A DNA stretch of 64,000 nt from NCBI GenBank assembly GCA_003117195.1, contig BDSI01000064.1, positions 62,001 through 126,000 of the forward strand, read 5' to 3'. Numbering within the stretch: position 1 is the stretch's first letter; each line of letters opens with the position of its first letter. Both the position numbers and the translations under genes were made by a program. Shown here in pieces: positions 56,706 to 64,000 of the stretch. The notes beneath the pieces are model-generated. The model saw only the letters and a list, made by a program, of their open reading frames with translations, ran no database searches and was not told the DNA's origin. Source of the stretch: Eudorina sp. 2006-703-Eu-15 (Eukaryota > Chlorophyta > Chlorophyceae > Chlamydomonadales > Volvocaceae).

Positions 56706-59700
56706 ATGTCGCTTCTTGGCAAGCACCCGCAGCTCAATGCTCGCGATTTTCAGTCATCTTCAGTAAGGCGGAAGCTTGTGGCGCAGACCTGGGTTAGTTT
56801 CGCCAGCCGCCGCGTAGCGCAATTGTCGCTGAAGACAGCATCAATCTTGACATCAAATTTGCTATACGTTCTTTCGAACTTTCAATCCCCTAAATTAGGT
56901 GTCGCGAAGCGCGTTTGGGCGGGGCTTCGTCCCAGTGAAGGCGACAGCGACGATTGACGCGGGCGCGTCTACACGCAACCAAACAGGTGAGCGAATTGCG
57001 GAGAAGTATTATAATGAGATGCACTGGAAGATCTTCTGTTCTCGAGATTACTGAGAGCAGCTGTCTAAATATTAGCAAGGCACGTGGTACCTTTTTTTGG
57101 CGCAAGAATGTGGGCTGCAGCGTCCAAACACACCAATTTATGCATGTGAACATCTCAAGATCCAACGATGCTGTCTGGGCAACAATTTGGGGTTCGGTCC
57201 CTGTGCAGGGTCGCCCGCATCACACCACGCGTCGTCAAACAGCACCAGCACCAGCCAGAATGGCACCGCGCATGACGCGGGCTTTGAGAAGTTTCTGGAG
57301 GCCGTCAACGGCGGTGCCAACCTGGTCCCCCTCAGCAAGCGGCTCTTCTCAGATCACCTCAACCCGGTGTCTGCCTACCGGTCAGTGGCGCGACTTTCTC
57401 GCTTTACCCCTCCATCCCCTGAACTTCACCTTCCCCCCACCCTCTCATCTCCCGCTGTGGCTGTGATCGTGTCCATGTTCATTCCTCCGCCCACGTTCTC
57501 TGTCGCTGGTCTCGCGTCCGCAGCTACCGCTAGCTACCCCCCAAGCTGCCGGGCACGCCGGTCCCGGCTGGCGACCGCATCACCCACCTTCCCGACCCTC
57601 TCTGTCTGCCCATAATGATGTCGCCGCACTCCGCACCACTCACCCGCCCGCCCGCACCCTCCCGTCCCCCTCCCCGCGGCACCCCTCCCCTCCCGCTTCC
57701 CCTCCTTCCCAAGCTCTGTTCGCCCCTGCACCCCCCCCTCCCCTCCCTGCCCACCGCCCTAGTCCTCACGCCCCCTCCCTTTCTCCCTCCTTACCTTACT
57801 CCCGCCCCCTCCTTTCTCCCAACCCTGCAGCTGCCTGGTTCCCGAGTCCGACTCCCAGCTGCCGTCCTTCCTGTTCGAGTCGGTGGTGAATGGCGACCAG
57901 CAGGGCAGGTACTCCTTCCTGGGCGCCTGCCCCGCCCTGGAGGTGGTGGCCACTCAGGACCGGGTGGTGATGCTGGACCACACCACGGGCAGCCGCACCG
58001 TCACCACCATGGAGGACCCCATGCAGGTGGGGCGGGGTGGTGGTGTGGGGTGGGAGGGTGGGTGGGCGGGAGGGTGGAGGGTTGCGATGGGGTCCCAGGG
58101 TGGGGCGGTGAGGTGGGGTGCGGAAGGGCAGTGAGGGCTGAGGGGGTCTTGGGTAGCCGCGGAGTGCGGGTGGGGTCTTGGGGTGCGGGGCGCCGGGCTG
58201 GGTTTGGGTACAGAGCGGTAATGCTTGGGTAGGGAGGGGTAGGGAGGGATGGGAGGCAGTGCCCAGGGAGGGTGGCAGCGTGGCACCTCTGTCCCGCGGC
58301 TGCGCAGAGGGGCAGATGGCGGCGGACGGATCTGCAGGCCCCCCGCTGCATGGCTGGATTGCATTGGCAGCAGCAGGTGCATCACCAGCAGCATCACCAG
58401 CATCACCAGCAGCAACGACAGCAACAGCAGCCGGCGCCGCCGTGGTCATATTCGATGCAGCAGCACCAACAGCATCAGCAGGGAGATGCAGCCGCAGCGA
58501 CAACAGCAGCCCTACGACCAGCACCTTGACCGAAGTAGCGGCAGCAGTAGCACCTCTGACGACAGCGGAGGGGCGGAGGGCGGACGCGCGACGCTTTGCG
58601 TGGGCGGTGTGCGGGCCGGGGCGTTTTGTGGTTGCTGAGCCGGACTCTGAGCGAACGGAGGGAGGCGGCTCCCCGCCGTCGCACCGTCCACTGACCGCGT
58701 CGCTGGTCGATGCGCGTTGTCAGGGCCGTGATCCCGTCCTAATGGGCAGCTGGCGGCTGACTGGTGGCGGGTGGCGGCTGACTGGTGGCGGGGTGGCGGG
58801 CTACATGTAAACGGAATCGCACTGCGCTACGAGTAGATGTCGCTTGCTGCTGGTTGACGTTTGCTTGTAGGCCACCAGTTCGGCGCCCTCACCGATGAAC
58901 ATTCACCCCGCGGGGAGAATGGGTTTAGGGTTTCATCGCCGGCATGGGGTTCGCGATTCTTAGCAACCGCCCACCCCAATCCAAGTGTGGCCGTACTGCT
59001 GTCGTAACTGTGGCCGTATTGTTGTCGTGACGGTTGCCGTACTTGCCCGTGCAGCTGCCGGAGAGCCTCAGCCGCAACTGGCGCCCCGCCCGCGTGGAGG
59101 GCATCCCCGACGTGTTCACGGGCGGCTGGGTCGGGTACGCTGGGTACGACACCGTGCGCTACGTGTACGGCAACAAGCTGCCGTTCGAGACGGCGCCGAC
59201 GGGTGCGTAGGGCTGTCCACTGCCATTGAGGAGGGGTGGAGGGGGGTTTCAGATGGGTTTGTGGGAGGAGGGAGGCAGCGTTGGTCTGCGGTAGTAGCAC
59301 CGGAGCAGCGCGGTGGCACCTAGGAGGCCTTTCGATGCCAGTCCTCCGGTGGGTGGGAGGGAGGTGGGGTTCTTCAGAGAGTTAGGGGCGCAATGGGGGA
59401 GGGTTTGGAGTGCAGCGCATGGGATCTTGGGATTGGGGGCACGACCTGCGCCGACTGTGTTGTGGCAACCCTGTGGCTGGGTTGGAACGATTCTAAAAAA
59501 CGACCGTGCGACGGGACGTGAGCCACAGCCTGGGCTCTTGACACCCGCGTTCTCGACATGAGCCCAGCTGCTGTTCCCCGGATACCTCACCCCACCCCGC
59601 CACCCGGCTGGACCCCTCGGTTCTCGAGGCCCATTTTCATCGTTAACATACCCACCCATTTCTGTCTGGAGCTCTGGACCGTGGACCATTGCGCGTCGGG

Positions 59701-62700
59701 GTTCGCGGCCTCCCTGCCTCGCCTCCCTGCCTCCCTTACCCGCCGCCTACCCGGCCCCCCCTCCCGCCCCGTCCCCCCTTCCGCCCTCCCGCCCTCCTGC
59801 CCCTTCAGACGACCGGCGGCTGCCCGACATGCAGCTGGGGCTCTACTACGATGTGGTGGTGTTCGACCAGGCAACCAAGATCCTGTACCCCATCGCCTGG
59901 GTGCCCGTCACGGAGAAGGTACGGCATCACACACAGGGCTGCCCGCGCCTTCCTTCTCCTGCCCTACTCATTTGCCCGCGGACCCCACCCCCACCCCCCC
60001 ACACATAATTATCCAGGGGCAAAGAAATCGCCGACGCCGTCGACCCCCCTGCCGAAACCCCATGCACACACACGCTCGTTCCGCGCGGCTAGCTCCTCGC
60101 GGCTGGCTCCTCGCGGCTCGGCAGTCTAATGTATGTATACACCTGCACGTACACCGCCCGCCTGGGTTCGGGCGTGCGGGCGGGTTGCATTTCTAAACAC
60201 ACGCGGCCGTTCGCCCTCAGGACGCCGCCAGCCCTGAGGCGCTGCGCGCCGCCTACGACGCCGGGTGCGCCCGGCTGGCCCGGCTGGCGGAGCGTCTGTC
60301 GTCCCCTCCCCCGCCCGGGGCGCTCACCCCGGGGGTCATCTCCCTGGACCTCAACAAGCGGCCCGCGATACCCACCACCTCCAACATGACCAAGCAGGTG
60401 GGGGGGGGGCGCGCGCGTGTGTCAAGAGAGAGCTGAGCCGCGCGCGAGGGAGGGAGGGAGGAGGGGCATTGGAACGTGCTGCGCTGTGCTGTGGTTTGAC
60501 TGCGTGCGTGTGTGTGTATGTGTATTTAGCGAGAAACCCCTGTGTTTTTGTTCAAGTATTTTCAAGGAAACGACCCGCGGCTGTGTGTAAAAGGTAAGTG
60601 AGCACTATGTGTGTGTGCGCGTGAGTCTGTGTATATCCCACCGCCGCCCCTCCCCCCAACCCCTCCTGACCCCTCCTACCCCCTGAATGTCAACAAAGAC
60701 AGCGACCCCTCCTGACCCCTCCTCCCCCTCCTCCCCTCCTCGCCCACAGGAGTTCCTGGACGCCGTGGCCGCCACCAAGGAGCACATCCAGGCGGGCGAC
60801 ATCTTCCAGCTGGTGCTGTCGCAGCGCTTCGAGCGCCGCACCTTCGCCACCCCCCTGGAGGTCTACCGGGCGCTGCGGGTGGTCAACCCCTCGCCCTACA
60901 TGGTCTACATGCAGGTGTGTGTGGGGGGGGGGTGGGGGCGGGGGCGGGGCCGGGCTGTGGCCTCGGGTGCGGTCTCGGGTGCGGTCTCATGCCGGCCCCG
61001 CCGTTTTGGTTTGGAACCTGGTTGGTTGTTTTGGAATAAAGTTAAGGTGTCGGGCCTTGGAGCCTGCAGTCAACGCAGCCGATGATATACGGCAACCCGT
61101 TGACGTCCTCGGCTGCGTCACCGCCCTCACCACGTCGGGGCACCCCCACACACGTGTCCTCTATCCCAGACTCATATGTCAAAACCCACGTCCCAAACCC
61201 ATCCCATCCCATATGTCAAAACCCACGTCCCAAACCCATCCCCAAATACCCACATCCCAAACCCACATCCCAAAATACCCACATCTCAAAACCCACATCT
61301 CGAAATACCCACATCTCAAAATACCCCCATCTCAAAATCCACATCTCAAAATACCCACATCTCAAAAATACCCACATCTCAAAATATCCACATCTCAAAA
61401 TGCCCACCGCTCAAGACCCACATCATATCACCGACCCTTCTACAATGCCCTTCCCCAATCACGCACAACGCCCCAACACACACAGACACACACAGACACC
61501 CCTCGCGAAACCATCCTCCCCAACTCTACCCCTCCCCTCCCCAATACATATACACACACCCACACGCCCACGCCCACGCCCACGCAGTCTCGCGGGTGTC
61601 ACATCGTGAGCAGCTCCCCCGAGATCCTGTGCCGGGTGGACAACCAGCGCGAGGTGACCAACCGGCCGCTGGCGGGCACCCGGCCGCGCGGCAAGGACGT
61701 GGACTCGGACAAGGCGCTGGAGGTGGGGCGCGGGGAGATGGGGAAGGGGGGCAGTGCGAGAAGTGGAGAGGGGCGAGGATTGTTGTGTTGGGGCGATGGA
61801 GTGTAGGGTAGCGGGCATGGGCCACTTTTGGGCGGGGCCGCGGGGGAATGATTTACAAATGGGGTGGTGGTATGGGCGAGGGTACGCCAGAGGGGTGGCC
61901 CCGCCTCACCCCAATTCCGCGCCACTCTGCCCCTCAGGCCGACCTTCTGGCGGACCAGAAGGAGATCGCGGAGCACGTCATGCTGGTGGACCTGGGCAGG
62001 AACGATGTGGGCAAGGTGGGGGCGGGAGGGGGGAGGGGGGAGGGGGGAGGGGGTGAGGGCGGGAGGGGGGGAGGGCGGGAGGGGGGGAGGGGGTGAGTTA
62101 CAGGAGCTTGGTGGGCGAGGTGGGGGCGAGGTCATCTGGGTGGTTCGCGGGTCCAGCCCGGCGCCGGCCACGCGGTGATGGGGTTGCTGCTTTTGCTGCT
62201 GGCGATCTGATGTGGTGTGGGTGGGGCCAACCCAGTGAAGCTCCGCAGTCCTTACAACCGAGAGGTCGCAAGGACCACCGGGGCAACTACCCCCGGGGGA
62301 GGTTGTGTGCAGTTCGGAAGGAGGGTCACATGTGGACAAGTGCTCTCTATCGGACAGCGCACTCCGCCGACCACTCGCCGCTCCTCACCCGCCCCTCCTC
62401 ACCCGCCCCTGGCTCCCGCTGCCCCCCTGCCCCACCTGACCCCTGCTCCGGCCGCGGCCCCCCGGCCTGGACAACCCCCCTCTCTCCCCCCTCCTGTCTA
62501 CCAATTTCATATACCCCCCTCCTGTCCCCCCCTCGGCGCAGGTGTCGGTGTCCGGCAGTGTGGTGGTCCGCAAGCTGATGGAGGTGGAGCGCTACAGCCA
62601 CGTGATGCACATCAGCTCCACGGTCACGGGGGAGCTACTGCCGCAGCTGGACTCGTGGGATGCGCTGAGGGCGGCGCTGCCGGCGGGGACCGTCAGCGGG

Positions 62701-63784
62701 GCGCCCAAGGTGGGTGGGGGTGGAGGGCGTGGAGGGCCTGGAGGGACGTGAAGGGACTGGAAGGGAAGGGACGGGAAGGGACTGGAGGATCGGAGGGCCT
62801 GGAGGGCCGGAAAACGGCCCAGGCTTCCGGTGGATCGCGACCTGGAGGGCTGGGGGGCCGGATGGTCGGTTGGCTGTCTTTCTTTCACGCTCTCCCCTTT
62901 GCTTCTGCCTCGCCCGGGTCGTCTTCATGGCACGTAATGTCCTAACACCTCAAAACATTCAAACCCAAAACCCATATGCCAACCTCCCCCTCCCATACCG
63001 ACCCATCCGGGCAGGTCCGGGCGATGCAGATCATTGACGAGCTGGAGGTCAACAGGCGCGGACCGTACGGCGGCAGCATCGGCCACGTGTCGTTCACGGG
63101 TGAGGCGTACGACGATGACCCTTTGGTCTGTACTGCCGTTACGCCCGTCGTCCGACGTGCAGTCGTGCACCACGTGTCAGCATGACACAATCGGGCTTGG
63201 GGAGTACCGTCGTTGGGCGAGGGCACGCAGTTCGTCTCGAGACCTCCGTACGTCCCGTACCTCTCGTACCGTACCCTACTGATCTGGTCTACCAATCGCC
63301 TCGTAACGCCGGCGCGCACCCGCCTGCCTTCCCCGGGGGTCCCTCCCGTACGTACGTCCAGGCGCTATGGACATGGCTCTGGGTCTCCGTACAATGATCA
63401 TTCCGGACTCTACGGAGGACACGCTGTACAAGTACGACGCCCCCGGGCCGGCTGGCGCCGCGCCGCGTCGCGAGTGGAGCGTGCACATCCAGGTGGGCGG
63501 GCATCGTGCGGGCACAGACCCGCGGGTCAGTGTCAGGATCTGGGTCGGGAGTTGACGCACAGACACCTCTTCTCGCGGCTCAGTTTACTTATATACACTT
63601 AAACACCTGCGTTTTTGCCATGCTGTGCTGTGCTCATGCTGTGCTCATGCGCCGCACTGTGCATGCGCAGGCGGGAGCGGGCATCGTTGCGGACAGCCGC
63701 CCGGAGGCCGAGTACGAGGAGACGGTTAACAAGGCGGCGGCGCTGGGCCGGGCGATCGACCTGGCGGAGCAGGCGTTCCTGTAG
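56706..63784 (+). CDS. ASA1: Anthranilate synthase alpha subunit (component I), plastid
   Basis: Converts chorismate to anthranilate with ammonia from the beta subunit, the first committed step of tryptophan synthesis. Exons 56706-56762, 56899-56986, 57209-57380, 57831-58026, 59055-59202, 59809-59918, 60221-60397, 60750-60914, 61588-61722, 61938-62015, 62542-62709, 63015-63099, 63362-63492 and 63671-63784 agree in phase and give 607 residues. The first two exons encode a plastid transit peptide ([20 protein letters not shown]). Landmarks: SFLFES (about 118-123, the tryptophan-sensing region), [100 protein letters not shown] and [16 protein letters not shown]. All regions expected of plant-type ASA are present, including the feedback region, so it is probably tryptophan-regulated. 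Confidence 0.96.
60686..60706 (-). repeat. Dispersed GCTGTCTT...TTGACA repeat, copy in ASA1 intron 7
   Basis: The minus strand reads TCGCTGTCTTTGTTGACAT, matching the core of the dispersed family but in the opposite orientation to the gene. Confidence 0.45.
61174..61420. repeat. CCCACATCTCAAAATA minisatellite in ASA1 intron 8
   Basis: About ten imperfect copies of a 14-17 base unit (CCCACATCTCAAAATA type) preceded by two copies of a longer unit (ATGTCAAAACCCACGTCCC). The purine and pyrimidine composition is strongly strand-biased. Confidence 0.8.
62016..62095. repeat. G-tract intron segment in ASA1 intron 10 (G-quadruplex prone)
   Basis: Directly after the donor at 62016 there are more than ten runs of three to seven G separated by one to four bases. 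The coding strand carries the G tracts, so both the DNA and the pre-mRNA could form quadruplexes. Confidence 0.7.
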
Positions 63785-64000
63785 GCCTACCTGGGCTACT
63801 GGGTTCGTTCGGATGGGCGGGTGGGGCGTTGGGAGGAAGGCCGGTCGGGAGGGGGCCGGTCGGTGGGTGGCATTGGAGGTGCAGGGGAGGAGAGCGCGGC
63901 GCGATGTTGTTGGGGAGGGAGGGAGGGCAAGGGGTGGGCGCGAGGAACGGTTGCCACAGAAACAGGGGTTATCAAGGTGGTTGAGGTGGGAATGTGGTGG
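63785..64000. other. ASA1 3' flank to window end
   Basis: G-rich sequence downstream of the ASA1 stop, probably 3' UTR. No TGTAA occurs before the window ends. Confidence 0.5.

Overview
This window is nuclear DNA from a green alga, most likely a volvocalean (Chlamydomonas/Volvox relative). It is GC-rich. Nearly all genes are cut into short exons by introns with GTG(A/C)G-type donors and CAG acceptors. TGTAA poly(A) signals lie downstream of several stops. The proteins are eukaryotic or plant-like: a mitochondrial OMA1 protease, a KEOPS kinase relative, the DBP5/LOS4 helicase, plastid Mg-chelatase subunit I, a plastid ferredoxin and plant-type anthranilate synthase. I saw no phage, plasmid, CRISPR or operon structure. 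Exon models were built by hand; for each model described as complete, the exon phases agree and the total coding length is a multiple of three.

Layout. 1-3690: no recognisable gene. 3691-9321 (-): OMA1 metallopeptidase, 8 exons. 10009-12617 (+) and 15290-17305 (+): two tandem EF-hand paralogues of the plant CML21/22 type, one with two intact Ca2+ loops and an MGCAGS acylation motif, the other with degenerate loops. 17306-19877: mostly empty, with a weak IPK1-like orphan exon at 18668. 19878-21763 (-): a BUD32/TP53RK-family protein whose catalytic motifs are altered (a predicted pseudokinase). 22381-28343 (+): DBP5/DDX19-type mRNA-export helicase, 11 identified exons, first exon not found. 30152-33384 (-): CHLI1, divergent from 33634-34203 (+), an intronless ferredoxin (probably FDX3). 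35769-41988 (+): an ACC-synthase-like PLP aminotransferase. 44223-46477 (-) and 49876-54173 (+): head-to-head RNase T2 paralogues flanking the decayed remnant of a serine esterase (47502-48302). 56706-63784 (+): anthranilate synthase alpha (ASA1), 14 exons.

The most unusual object is the second RNase T2. Its last exon runs in frame for 2.2 kb and adds about 700 residues: low-complexity Ala/Ser/Glu-rich sequence, one transmembrane helix followed by a basic stop-transfer cluster, and a Gln-rich, acidic tail. The result would be a membrane-anchored type I RNase T2. The second notable gene is the BUD32-like protein, in which the ATP lysine, catalytic Asp, Mg-binding Asn and DFG Gly all appear to be replaced. 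Three gene pairs are divergent (OMA1/EF-hand, BUD32-like/DBP5, CHLI1/FDX3) and could share promoters. Introns carry several minisatellites and at least two dispersed short repeat families. A few splice sites are unusual (one GC donor, three AAG acceptors).
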